The notes: generated from the letters alone by a model not told the origin. A stretch of 64,000 nucleotides of DNA from Pseudoramibacter fermentans (GCA_009493725.1 VOGB01000004.1:806001-870000), one strand, 5' to 3'; positions 53,142-60,223 are shown, numbered from the stretch's first letter. Translations and numbers: made by a program.

Positions 53142-53438
53142 TTATCCAAGGCTCCTTTCCAGATCATCGAACACATCTCCAAGCTTCCTTCCTTCACCGG
53201 CGACCGACTGCGCATAGCTGTGCTGAAGTTTTGCGTCAAGCTCCGCATCCGACATCGCATCCAATGTTCTTGGCTCTGACGGAACAGTCAGTGAGAACGG
53301 AATGCCATGACGATAAATGATCTGGCGGTACAGGGAATTGATGACTACGGAGACAGGAATTCCAAGCTTTTGAAGGATGTCTTCTGCTTCATTTTTTACA
53401 TCGGCTTCAACACGTGCGCTTACTGTTGAATCTTTCAT
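53142..53438 (-). CDS. RelB/DinJ-family antitoxin
   Basis: A 98-residue antitoxin. The N-terminus VSARVEADVKNEAEDILQKL-like segment and the block GIPVSVVINSLYRQIIYR form a ribbon-helix-helix of the RelB/DinJ type, followed by the typical GIPFSLTVP and an acidic C-terminal toxin-binding tail. The open frame begins at 53474, but AGGAGGTG precedes the ATG at 53438 by 7 nt, which is clearly the start. The pair is probably autoregulated at the promoter 53463-53491. Confidence 0.9.
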   Translation of the reverse strand: MKDSTVSARVEADVKNEAEDILQKLGIPVSVVINSLYRQIIYRHGIPFSLTVPSEPRTLDAMSDAELDAKLQHSYAQSVAGEGRKLGDVFDDLERSLG

Positions 53439-53462
53439 ATAATTGCACCTCCTGCTGCTTAT

Positions 53463-53491
53463 ATTGTAATTCATTGTCTTGCTGATTGCAA
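53463..53491 (-). promoter_or_regulatory. Promoter of the toxin-antitoxin operon
   Basis: On the minus strand TTGCAA (53491-53486) and TACAAT (53468-53463) are separated by 17 nt, about 25 bp upstream of the antitoxin start. Confidence 0.65.
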
Positions 53492-53673
53492 TACAAACTA
53501 TATGGACTGTTTGTGAATTTATACATTGTCAGGGGCGGTCAAAATCTCTACGACCCTTTTCCCCGGAAAACGGCGCGGGGGCTTTCTGTGCGAAAAGCGA
53601 AATCAAACAGGTAATAACCCAGTCCTTATATCTATTTGATTCCATTTTGCCTTATAATTTCCATGTCCGGCAG

Positions 53674-53898
53674 ATGCAGGAGAACATCGCAAAAGCGATA
53701 ACAACCGCCGACACGATGAGCCCGGACGGTATCCAGGCACGGCTCGACGAGCTGCAGGACTTCATCGGAAGTCAGCAATCCGAAATCACCGAATTCGACG
53801 AAAGCCCCGTCCGAAAGCTGATCCAACAGATCACCGTTTACGACGGCCACTTCACCGTGGAATTCAAGTCCGGCATCACAATCGATATCGAAGCATAA
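53674..53898 (+). pseudogene. C-terminal remnant of a large serine recombinase
   Basis: Seventy-four codons match the end of transposon-type serine recombinases: a helical stretch (ARLDELQDFIGSQQSEITEFD) shortened here to LDELQDFIGSQQSEI, then VRKLIQQITVYDGHFTVEF and a final GITIDIEA. The frame upstream (53479-53673) has no homology, so the catalytic resolvase domain is missing. It marks a past mobile element. Confidence 0.72.
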
Positions 53899-53902
53899 AA
53901 AG

Positions 53903-53948
53903 GCTCCTCGCCGCCGACGCATTTGCCGGTAGTGAGGAGCTTTGGTCT
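53903..53948 (-). terminator. Hairpin repeat C, copy 1, terminator after the GNAT gene
   Basis: GCTCCTC (53903-53909) pairs with GAGGAGC (53934-53940). The minus strand continues with CTTTTTATG. A 21-base segment (53928-53948, core TAGTGAGGAGCTTTGGTCT) is identical to one at 55114-55134. Confidence 0.75.
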
Positions 53949-53951
53949 CGT

Positions 53952-54578
53952 TTAGAAAATCTGTCCCGGAAGTTTTAACTTCTTCTTTGTGGGGAATCCC
54001 TTGTCGAATTTCTCCACATCGGAAGCATCTACATAATATCCCTGCGGTGTCTGGTATACGCCAGTAACGCCATCGAGGTATCCCGGAATCAGTTCCTTGC
54101 AGAGGAAAAAGGAGTCATCCGCGCCTTCCGGCAGGTCATGGTAGCGGATACCAAACTCACGGGCATAATTAAAGCCACACTTGCCGTAGAAGCCGATATT
54201 GCCCTCGAACAGCACAGCGCCGTAGCCGAGTCCTGCTGCTTTCTCCAAGGAGTAATCGAGCAGCGCCTTACCATAGCCCTTGCGCTTGAGCTCCGGCGTG
54301 ATGCCAATTGGCCCCATGGTCAGAACCGGTATTGTCCGGCCATTATCAGCTTCGATGATCGTCCTCATGAACATATTTTGTCCGATCAACCTGCCATCCC
54401 GCTCCATGACAAAATCCAATTCCTTAACAAAAGCCAAATCATCACGCAGTACATGGATCACATAATGCTCACTGCATCCCGGACGGTACACGTTCCAAAA
54501 CGACTCTCTGACGAGGTTCTCGACCGCTCTGTAGTCTTCGTTTCTTTCTAAACGAATGATGTAGTCATTTGTATTCAT
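53952..54578 (-). CDS. GNAT family N-acetyltransferase
   Basis: A 208-residue acetyltransferase. The N-terminal block RLERNEDYRAVENLVRESFWN, cut here to DYRAVENLVRESFWN, and the acetyl-CoA site PELKRKGYGKALL are typical of the YhbS/predicted-N-acetyltransferase group. The strings PVLTMGPIGI and FYGKCGF are also characteristic. The substrate is unknown. The gene has its own AGGAGG, and 78 nt of leader separate it from the small ORF and hairpin A at 54622-54692. It was probably acquired with the island. Confidence 0.88.
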   Translation of the reverse strand: MNTNDYIIRLERNEDYRAVENLVRESFWNVYRPGCSEHYVIHVLRDDLAFVKELDFVMERDGRLIGQNMFMRTIIEADNGRTIPVLTMGPIGITPELKRKGYGKALLDYSLEKAAGLGYGAVLFEGNIGFYGKCGFNYAREFGIRYHDLPEGADDSFFLCKELIPGYLDGVTGVYQTPQGYYVDASDVEKFDKGFPTKKKLKLPGQIF

Positions 54579-54621
54579 TGTTTTTCCTCCTGAAAATTGT
54601 TGACTGTCAATTGCCTTTCAG

Positions 54622-54655
54622 CGGGAGGTTTGTTCGATTATAAGCAAACCTCCCG
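54622..54655 (-). repeat. Hairpin repeat A upstream of the GNAT gene
   Basis: A perfect 11-bp stem CGGGAGGTTTG/CAAACCTCCCG (54622-54632 with 54645-54655) has a 12-nt loop. One arm contains GGAGG and the other CCTCC, the anti-Shine-Dalgarno sequence. No T run follows, so it is not a normal terminator. The element recurs at 57116-57146. Confidence 0.8.
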
Positions 54656-54656
54656 G

Positions 54657-54692
54657 TCAGCCTACAATCTCCAGTGTGTTGTACTTTCTCAA
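54657..54692 (-). CDS. Candidate leader peptide A (11 codons) before the GNAT gene
   Basis: AAGGAG (54706-54701) lies 8 nt before TTG at 54692. The frame encodes LRKYNTLEIVG (initiator read as Met) and stops with TGA one base before hairpin A. The same layout, with a related peptide, precedes the RNHCP gene. This architecture is that of translational or transcriptional attenuation. Existence of the peptide is inferred only from sequence. Confidence 0.5.
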   Translation of the reverse strand: MRKYNTLEIVG

Positions 54693-54765
54693 ACAGCACT
54701 CTCCTTAAAATGATATTTATAATCAAGCCTGACGGCCTAATTATTCTGATGATACAATCTTAATT

Positions 54766-55077
54766 CTATTTCTTCTTCGTAGCGGGAAGCTCCTCGTACA
54801 TTGCTTCCAGTAGTTTTCTCAGAAACTCCTTGTTATCCACGTCATCCACGAGCAGCATTTTCTTTGTGCCGTCATACGGCAGTTCCATTTCCGCATTCGG
54901 CATCATTGCCACAGCGAACTTTGTGGGCTTCACAAGGAAGCGATCATCGTAAATGCCGCCGACCACCTTACCACGATAGTAAATGATGTATTCTCCCATC
55001 ATCGCTCGATAGGATACATCATCCAGTTCAGAAAGCTGTTCTAATATGAAATCCAGGTATTCTTTGCTTGATGCCAT
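54766..55077 (-). CDS. TfoX N-terminal-domain family protein
   Basis: A 103-residue protein. The segment VSYRAMMGEYIIYYRGKVVGG, trimmed here to RAMMGEYIIYYRGKVVGGI, followed by DRFLVKPT is the TfoX/Sxy N-terminal domain. In gamma-proteobacteria Sxy activates competence genes with CRP; stand-alone domains in Firmicutes have unknown roles. It ends with a Lys-rich tail. AGGAGG-like CAGGAGG precedes the ATG. comEA is far away, so no link is claimed. Confidence 0.9.
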   Translation of the reverse strand: MASSKEYLDFILEQLSELDDVSYRAMMGEYIIYYRGKVVGGIYDDRFLVKPTKFAVAMMPNAEMELPYDGTKKMLLVDDVDNKEFLRKLLEAMYEELPATKKK

Positions 55078-55094
55078 CTTTACCTCCTGATGCC

Positions 55095-55134
55095 GCTCCC
55101 CACCGCCGTGATTGGTAGTGAGGAGCTTTGGTCT
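55095..55134 (-). repeat. Hairpin repeat C, copy 2
   Basis: GCTCC (55095-55099) pairs with GGAGC (55122-55126), extended by further pairs toward the loop. The 21-base segment 55114-55134 matches copy 1. No T run follows on the minus strand, so unlike copy 1 it would not terminate well. It sits between the XRE gene and the TfoX gene. Confidence 0.7.
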
Positions 55135-55145
55135 GCCCTGTCCGA

Positions 55146-55913
55146 TTATCGTTTTTTATATAGAACGAGATCTGGATTATCTCCTTCTTTCTCGTAGGTA
55201 CAGATCAATATGAAACCCATATTGGCAAGGATGCCGAAGCATCTTTCGCCTCCGAACTCTGATTCCAGCTGATTCCCGAGATAGGTCGTCTGATCGTTCA
55301 GGAATTTTACCTTCATTCCATTTGGTAATCGGTACTCAAGATTCACATATTTACCGACAAGCGCATTCAGTTTTTCGACCTTGGGCATGCCCTCGATATG
55401 AAGATCATTGATTTCTTCAATGAGTTTCTGCTTGAAAGCATCGAACTGTCCGTCATCACTCAGTTCCTCATACCTCTGCCAGTAATCCAACGTTGGAAGC
55501 AGCTGCTTCATATAAGCACGAACCTGTTCTTCCGGGAAGTCTTTATTGGCCATTTGGCCGACGCAGACATCGATCAGTTCATCCATATTACTGTAGGTAT
55601 AGGTTCCGTCTGCATAACACCATTTACAGTAATTTTCATTAAAAGTACCGTCGGATTCTTTGCTGATAACTTCATCTTCACTCAAAGGCATGCCGCAGCA
55701 CTGACATATAAGCTGCCTCGGACTACCGAGAAGTGTATTGATCGAAACATCAAATTCCTTTGACAATAGCTTGAGTGTTTCTGTGTTTGGCTGTGTCTCT
55801 CCTGTCTCCCAGCGGCTTACTGCCTGCCTTGTGACCATAACACGTTCGGCAAGCTGATCCTGAGAAAGACCGTGCTTTTCGCGCAGGTTTTTAATTATAT
55901 CCTGTACAGTCAT
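55146..55913 (-). CDS. XRE-family regulator with zinc-ribbon domain
   Basis: A 255-residue protein. Residues 1-62 form a Cro/C1-type helix-turn-helix (LSQDQLAERVMVTRQAVSRW). Residues 68-115 contain a four-Cys zinc-ribbon (CQCCGMPLSEDE and, about 25 residues later, YCKWCYADG) of the 'putative zinc ribbon' type, followed by helices. The last 75 residues form a beta-rich domain (VNLEYRLPNGMKVKFL) I cannot name. The regulator may sense metal or redox state; targets are unknown. Confidence 0.85.
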   Translation of the reverse strand: MTVQDIIKNLREKHGLSQDQLAERVMVTRQAVSRWETGETQPNTETLKLLSKEFDVSINTLLGSPRQLICQCCGMPLSEDEVISKESDGTFNENYCKWCYADGTYTYSNMDELIDVCVGQMANKDFPEEQVRAYMKQLLPTLDYWQRYEELSDDGQFDAFKQKLIEEINDLHIEGMPKVEKLNALVGKYVNLEYRLPNGMKVKFLNDQTTYLGNQLESEFGGERCFGILANMGFILICTYEKEGDNPDLVLYKKR

Positions 55914-55968
55914 TAATCCGCACCTCCATATTCATTGTTCATTTATATTATGGACTATCAATGCAGGA

Positions 55969-56574
55969 CTAACAAGCAACGAGCTGTTGCCTTTGAGTCT
56001 TATCGTTTCGGCCATGTCGGTTACAGTATGCGTAGATACACCGGATTCCGTTGATCTTGAATCTCGTCTCTGCATTCCCTTCAGGATACAGTTTCTCAAA
56101 CTGCACTCCATGATCCGAGACTGCTTCAAGGAACGAGATATAGTGATCCTTTGTCATAGGATGATTGACCGTAACATAATATTCATCCTCAACGATTTCG
56201 ATCCTGATGGTGTGGTCATCATCTGCAGGCTCCGGATCAAGCGGCGGCAGTGTTATACCACAGCAGCTTACAACTGCTTCCCCAGTCGACCTGATCACAT
56301 TGCCGCAGACCGGGCACACATAGAATTTACCTTTGGCCATATTGGACGATCGGTTCAGGTTCCTGATATCCTCTCCCGACAACAGTTCGATCACAGAAAT
56401 GTCGAGTGCTTTGGCCAGCGGTTCCAGCAAACTGATGTCCGGAAATCCCTGCCCTGTTTCCCATTTGCTGACTGCCTTACTGCTGACATAAACTTTTGAA
56501 GCAAGTTCCTCCTGCGTCAACTTCTTCTTTTCACGAAGCCTTCGTATCACGGCTCCCGTAACATATCTGTCCAT
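55969..56574 (-). CDS. XRE-family regulator with desulfoferrodoxin-like C-terminal domain
   Basis: A 201-residue protein. The helix-turn-helix spans about 8-62 (LTQEELASKVYVSSKAVSKW). Then come a Cys-containing segment (YVCPVCGNVI, CCGITL) and a C-terminal domain (about 120-195: VEDEYYVTVNHPMTKDHYIS, then CIYAYCNRHG) that resembles the superoxide-reductase/desulfoferrodoxin fold, with histidines and a late Cys. This arrangement is seen in Lachnospiraceae-type regulators. The open frame reaches 56670, but AAGGAGG fixes the start at 56574. Confidence 0.85.
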   Translation of the reverse strand: MDRYVTGAVIRRLREKKKLTQEELASKVYVSSKAVSKWETGQGFPDISLLEPLAKALDISVIELLSGEDIRNLNRSSNMAKGKFYVCPVCGNVIRSTGEAVVSCCGITLPPLDPEPADDDHTIRIEIVEDEYYVTVNHPMTKDHYISFLEAVSDHGVQFEKLYPEGNAETRFKINGIRCIYAYCNRHGRNDKTQRQQLVAC

Positions 56575-56610
56575 TGCTTTTGCCTCCTTACAATACGAAT
56601 CTATCATAAG

Positions 56611-56628
56611 GGCACCAAAGATGGTACC
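56611..56628. promoter_or_regulatory. Candidate operator upstream of the XRE/desulfoferrodoxin-like regulator
   Basis: GGCACCAAAGATGGTACC is an inverted repeat with one mismatch, 37 bp before the start at 56574. It is a natural site for autoregulation by this HTH protein. Confidence 0.35.
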
Positions 56629-56647
56629 TACGCATCGTGGAGTTTCA

Positions 56648-57076
56648 TTACCACACCAGTTCACCGTCACCGCCCATCAGTCTGGTCATCTCCTCGATCC
56701 TTTCTAATGGGAACGGCGGTGATGAAACAGGCTTCATAGCCAGTGACATCAGCTTCATTGGATTATCATCTGCTGCGATTCGATTAGAGCTTAAGTGCCC
56801 ACATACTTTGCAGCGATGGATAATCGCCCACTCGCCGTTTTTTCTTACCCATACTGCAATCGGCTCCATCACGCCGCCGCAGTCTGATGCCCTGTCACCC
56901 GGTTCATTATCAAGGTGTTGGCTGCAAAGACAGTAGGGACAGTGGTTCCGATGGTCACTTCCTGCACCGGTCGGTACAACGGTTCTGCCGCACACTTTAC
57001 AAATAAAAGTGTCATTACTTGGATGTTTTTTATAGTATCCTTTATCAAATGATTTTTTCTTATTTTCTCTATTCAT
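56648..57076 (-). CDS. RNHCP-domain zinc protein
   Basis: A 142-residue protein carrying the RNHCP domain (named for the string RNHCP, here at about 43-47). Cysteine pairs CKVCG, CPYCLC and a second CKVCG, plus the late DGELVW-type end, suggest two zinc ribbons. Function is unknown; no catalytic motif is seen. GGAGGG precedes the ATG. It overlaps no real gene, but the previous regulator's open frame extends into it only if its wrong start is used. Upstream lie leader B and hairpin B. Confidence 0.88.
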   Translation of the reverse strand: MNRENKKKSFDKGYYKKHPSNDTFICKVCGRTVVPTGAGSDHRNHCPYCLCSQHLDNEPGDRASDCGGVMEPIAVWVRKNGEWAIIHRCKVCGHLSSNRIAADDNPMKLMSLAMKPVSSPPFPLERIEEMTRLMGGDGELVW

Positions 57077-57115
57077 TGAGATTGCCCTCCAAAAAGTTAT
57101 AATCTTAAACCTTCT

Positions 57116-57146
57116 GGGAGGCTTGTCTGACTACAGCAAACCTCCC
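57116..57146 (-). repeat. Hairpin repeat B upstream of the RNHCP gene
   Basis: Arms 57116-57125 and 57137-57146 pair over 9 of 10 positions with an 11-nt loop. On the minus strand it reads GGGAGGTTTGC, then a variable loop, then GCCTCCC. The GGAGG/CCTCC pairing is the same as in hairpin A. No T run follows at once. Confidence 0.78.
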
Positions 57147-57148
57147 GG

Positions 57149-57187
57149 TTATGCTGCAATCTCCAATGCTTTGTTAATTCTCTTCAA
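57149..57187 (-). CDS. Candidate leader peptide B (12 codons) before the RNHCP gene
   Basis: AAGGAG (57202-57197) lies 9 nt before TTG at 57187. The frame encodes LKRINKALEIAA and stops with TAA two bases before hairpin B. It is related to leader A (basic start, Asn at position 5, Leu-Glu-Ile near the end). The distance to the RNHCP start is about 72 nt. Confidence 0.5.
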   Translation of the reverse strand: MKRINKALEIAA

Positions 57188-57213
57188 AAAACAATTCTCC
57201 TTCTATACTATCG

Positions 57214-57816
57214 TTACTTCACTTTGGCTATTAGAAAGCCCTTTATGACCAGAAACGAAAAGCAGATGATGCCTGCATACGGCTGCCTCGCCACAATGAA
57301 AACTGTGACTGCAAGTATTGACAGGACAACTCCTGTAACAAGCCGGTGTCTGTTCCAAACCGGATTATTGAAATTGGCGATGATCATTCCGCAGATCCCA
57401 TTCAGGATTGTGAGGCCGATGATCACAATAAAAACGATCTTCACCGCCGGATTGATTCCGGTCAGAGCAAGCATTGATACCGTCTCGTTGGATTCCATTC
57501 CGTTCCCAAAGGCAGGAATAAACATCAGTATGACCAGAAGGATATCCAGCGCATTACATATAAGTGAAAGATATTTATTGGCAAACTCTCTCTTTTCATT
57601 CTCTGCCACGGAGATCATCTCGTCTGAACAAATCAGATCATCGATCGTTACAGAGAAATAGCGTGAGATCTCTTTTAACGAGTCAATGCTTGGATATCCT
57701 CTCCCGGACTCCCACTTCGAAATAGCCGTTCTTGAGACGAACAGAGCCTCTGCAAGTTCCTCCTGCGTCATCGATTTGCTTTTTCGTAATTCCTGTAGTT
57801 TTTCACTGAACTCCAT
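57214..57816 (-). CDS. XRE-family regulator with four-helix membrane domain
   Basis: A 200-residue protein. Residues 1-60 form a Cro/C1-type helix-turn-helix (MTQEELAEALFVSRTAISKW). After a short linker about four transmembrane helices follow (from about residue 85: ALDILLVILMFIPAFG, then VKIVFIVIIGLTIL, VVLSILAVTVFIVA, GIICFSFLVIKGFL). Membrane-bound XRE proteins of this type are common in Clostridia; signals and targets are not known. It starts inside the end of the PAP2 gene (14-base overlap). Confidence 0.88.
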   Translation of the reverse strand: MEFSEKLQELRKSKSMTQEELAEALFVSRTAISKWESGRGYPSIDSLKEISRYFSVTIDDLICSDEMISVAENEKREFANKYLSLICNALDILLVILMFIPAFGNGMESNETVSMLALTGINPAVKIVFIVIIGLTILNGICGMIIANFNNPVWNRHRLVTGVVLSILAVTVFIVARQPYAGIICFSFLVIKGFLIAKVK

Positions 57817-58498
57817 TTGATGCCTCCAGCTTCAGGTTCGTTTTCCTATAGCCAGTATATGTTACCATGAACCGATAAATCATATACAGGCCGGAGCTTA
57901 GGAAAATGGAGCCTATAATATCCGTTGCCCAGTGAACACCTGAGATCAGTCTCCCAATCACCATGTACAATGAGAACACGATTACAAAAACAGTTATTGC
58001 TTTTCTGAGCATCGGATTTCCAACTCTTCTATCAGCCTGATATTTCAATGTCGGCATGACACTCAGAACTAAGAGTGTAGTTGAAGAAGGATAAGATGCT
58101 TCCAGATTGCCGTCTATCAGAATAGGTCTGTAATTGATTGGTATCATCTCAAACAACAGGTAGCCCAGAATGACCAGCACGTAATATGCTCCCAACAGCA
58201 GGATATCTACATCAACCTTCAGCAGGCTTCTTCGTTTTACCAACTGGACAAATCCCAGAGTCCCAAAGCACAAACATACGATGATAGGAACAAGTCCAAG
58301 CCAATCGGTGATCGTATAGAGCGACATATGAACGCCCGTCATACGATGAAACCAGACATTGAGCGTTGCGAACCCGATTTATGTTCCGCTCACACCTGCT
58401 TTCTGTACATCAATATGCTGCACCAGCACTGTCCACACAATGAAAGCAGCCAGTAATATGATTCCCGGCAGCAACTCCTTTTTCTCGCTATCTTTCAT
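57803..58498 (-). pseudogene. PAP2-type phosphatase, interrupted by an in-frame TAA
   Basis: A membrane phosphatase of 232 codons. The downstream part keeps degenerate PAP2 motifs: INYRPILID, ASYPSSTTLL and SGVHWATDIIGS (His and Asp of the last motif are present). The real start is ATG at 58498, after GGATGGAG. Codon 40 is TAA (58381-58379); the same frame then continues IGFATLNVWFHRM to the end. ATG 58342 is in frame, but has no ribosome-binding site. Its neighbours suggest lipid metabolism, with the CDP-alcohol transferase just upstream. Confidence 0.75.
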
Positions 58499-58603
58499 CT
58501 TTTCTCCATCCTTTCTCTTTGGCATTTGTCAAATTGATCGTAATGGATCGTTGAGAACGATGAAAGAATCGCTCCGTCACATCAATGATACGAATCGTGT
58601 CAT

Positions 58604-59086
58604 CTACTTATTTTTAACCAAATATCCTTCCTGAATCGCCGCTGCAGTTGCAACCACGCATCCAACTACGGCACTGTACTTCAGATCTATGAATGCCAAA
58701 GTCAGTGGCAAAACGAACAGCATTCCTCCGGTCATCTTGTTCATCACGGAATGAACAGATATGAACTCTCTCTGTCGGATAAATCCTACTGTGATACTCG
58801 CCACCTTAATGAATGCGATGATAGCAATCCATATATAAAGCCAGACCGGTATATGTAATACAGGCAACAGTTTAATCAGGCATACCGCTACGAATACAAT
58901 ATCTGCACCTGTATCAAGCCTTGAGCCGAACTCACTGACGGTACCTGTTTTTCTTGCAACAGCACCATCGATCATATCTGAGAATCCGGCAACTATATAC
59001 AGTGCATAAAATGATGGCGATAATGCTGGACAGAACATCAAAGCAATGCTTAGCACTATTCTGATTCCGGTGATGATATTTGCCAT
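58604..59086 (-). CDS. CDP-alcohol phosphatidyltransferase family protein
   Basis: A membrane enzyme of 160 residues that would transfer a phosphatidyl group from CDP-diacylglycerol to an alcohol. The signature D-G-x2-A-R-x8-G-x3-D-x3-D is complete (DGAVARKTG, FGSRLDTGAD). Five to six hydrophobic helices are visible. It is short, but within the range of the family. The alcohol acceptor is unknown. It is followed by the PAP2 gene after 105 bp and preceded by the VOC gene with a 1-bp gap. Confidence 0.9.
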   Translation of the reverse strand: MANIITGIRIVLSIALMFCPALSPSFYALYIVAGFSDMIDGAVARKTGTVSEFGSRLDTGADIVFVAVCLIKLLPVLHIPVWLYIWIAIIAFIKVASITVGFIRQREFISVHSVMNKMTGGMLFVLPLTLAFIDLKYSAVVGCVVATAAAIQEGYLVKNK

Positions 59087-59087
59087 G

Positions 59088-59450
59088 TTAAACCGGTGTC
59101 CCTACTTCTATCAGATTTCCGTCTGGATCATAGAAACGTATAACCTTTTGTCCCCAGCTGTGCGTCATCAGCTGATTGACGTATTTCACATCCGGATAAT
59201 ACTTTTCAAGCCTTTCCACAAAGCCTTCTATGTCTCGTTCCTCAAAATAGAGCTCGCAGGAATTATTCTCCGGAATGATATCTCTCCCAAGAAACTCTTT
59301 CCAGTATTTTTCTTCCTGCAGCACCAACCCTTCCGTCAGGATCATATTCCCGTCATTATCAAGAACCAACCCAAGACCGAACAGATCATGGTAAAACTGT
59401 CTGGATCTCTCGATGTCCTTAACGACAATCAGTACATTTTTCAGTCTCAT
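59088..59450 (-). CDS. VOC family (glyoxalase-like) protein
   Basis: A 120-residue VOC protein with two beta-alpha-beta-beta-beta modules. KNVLIVVKDIERSRQFYHDL is the typical start of module 1. GQKVIRFYDPDGNLIEV is the typical end of module 2 and provides the glutamate ligand. It may be a lyase, dioxygenase or antibiotic-binding protein; nothing tells which. Its start overlaps the GyrI-like gene end by 4 bases. Confidence 0.9.
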   Translation of the reverse strand: MRLKNVLIVVKDIERSRQFYHDLFGLGLVLDNDGNMILTEGLVLQEEKYWKEFLGRDIIPENNSCELYFEERDIEGFVERLEKYYPDVKYVNQLMTHSWGQKVIRFYDPDGNLIEVGTPV

Positions 59451-60085
59451 TCTTCTCTCTCCTTTATTGGAAGACGAATCACGGTTTTCAACTTTTCCGG
59501 AGCGACTTTCCTTGCGTCACTCAGATAGATTTCATGGTGTAAGCGCTGATCCGTGATATTAAGATCATAACCCTGCTCCTCTATGTATTCATGCATCATT
59601 TGAACAGTAGCAGGCTCATCATCATAGGATCCTATATGCATGCACTGGACGCACAGTCCCTCATCACAAGTAAGAAATTCCACCTTTGAGAAATCCTGTT
59701 TCTTTTTCGTTGTTGCCTCTTCTATAGCCCAGTCGAAGTCTGCTCTTGTAACAAAGTCCGGCAGGCGGATCACAGAGATCCAGTTGAAGTCTTCTTTGTG
59801 TGCATAGTCGACTCCGTCTACACCTTCCTGCCACCAGAAGCCCTCAAGCGGCGGTACAACATAATCGAAATATCCCTTGATCTGATGATCTCCTTTTTTA
59901 CTCATCTTGATCGTAAAGGCAATGCCATACAACAGACCGATTGCCCGCTTATATTCGCCGTCTTCCTGATTTGGGTCGCCTTGTCCACGAACAGCAATAT
60001 AGTTCATGCTCGGTACCGTTACGATAGACGGCTTGTTCTTCGGCATGTAAAAATCCTTATATTCCTTCTTATAATCAAAAGCCAT
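59447..60085 (-). CDS. GyrI-like small-molecule-binding domain protein
   Basis: A 212-residue stand-alone GyrI-like/effector-binding protein. The segment MNYIAVRGQGDPNQEDGEYK, then FDYVVPPLEGFWW and VQCMHIGSYDDEPATV are typical of the family annotated 'GyrI-like domain-containing protein'. Related domains bind drugs or drug-like molecules, and some act as hydrolases. GGAGGAATG lies upstream of the ATG. It is the first gene after the direct repeats at 60108-60223 and the last island gene. Confidence 0.9.
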   Translation of the reverse strand: MAFDYKKEYKDFYMPKNKPSIVTVPSMNYIAVRGQGDPNQEDGEYKRAIGLLYGIAFTIKMSKKGDHQIKGYFDYVVPPLEGFWWQEGVDGVDYAHKEDFNWISVIRLPDFVTRADFDWAIEEATTKKKQDFSKVEFLTCDEGLCVQCMHIGSYDDEPATVQMMHEYIEEQGYDLNITDQRLHHEIYLSDARKVAPEKLKTVIRLPIKEREE

Positions 60086-60107
60086 TTTTCATTCCTCCAA
60101 AACATCC

Positions 60108-60223
60108 TGACATCTAAACAACCGTCTCAACCCTCGACATCTAAACAGCCCACTCAACCCTACCGTTTCTGACATCTAAATGGCACACTCAACCCCTGAC
60201 ATCTAAATGGCCTACTCAACCCT
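60108..60223. repeat. Four direct repeats of about 27 bp at the island end
   Basis: Copies start at 60108, 60135, 60170 and 60197 (steps 27, 35, 27). Each has GACATCTAAA, then 4-8 variable bases and ACTCAACCC or GTCTCAACCC. The third is preceded by 8 extra bases. The array lies between an island gene and the core gene rlmD. Multiple short subterminal repeats of this kind occur at ends of IS21- and Tn7-like elements as transposase sites; that identity is unproven. Nothing else is identified in 60224-60335. Confidence 0.85.

Noticed and set aside
54622..54655. Hairpin A as a plain intrinsic terminator
   Set aside because: The stem is strong, but the bases that follow on the transcribed strand are CTGAAAGG, not a T run.
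60108..60223. CRISPR array
   Set aside because: Only four units with almost no spacers between them, no equal spacer length and no cas gene nearby.
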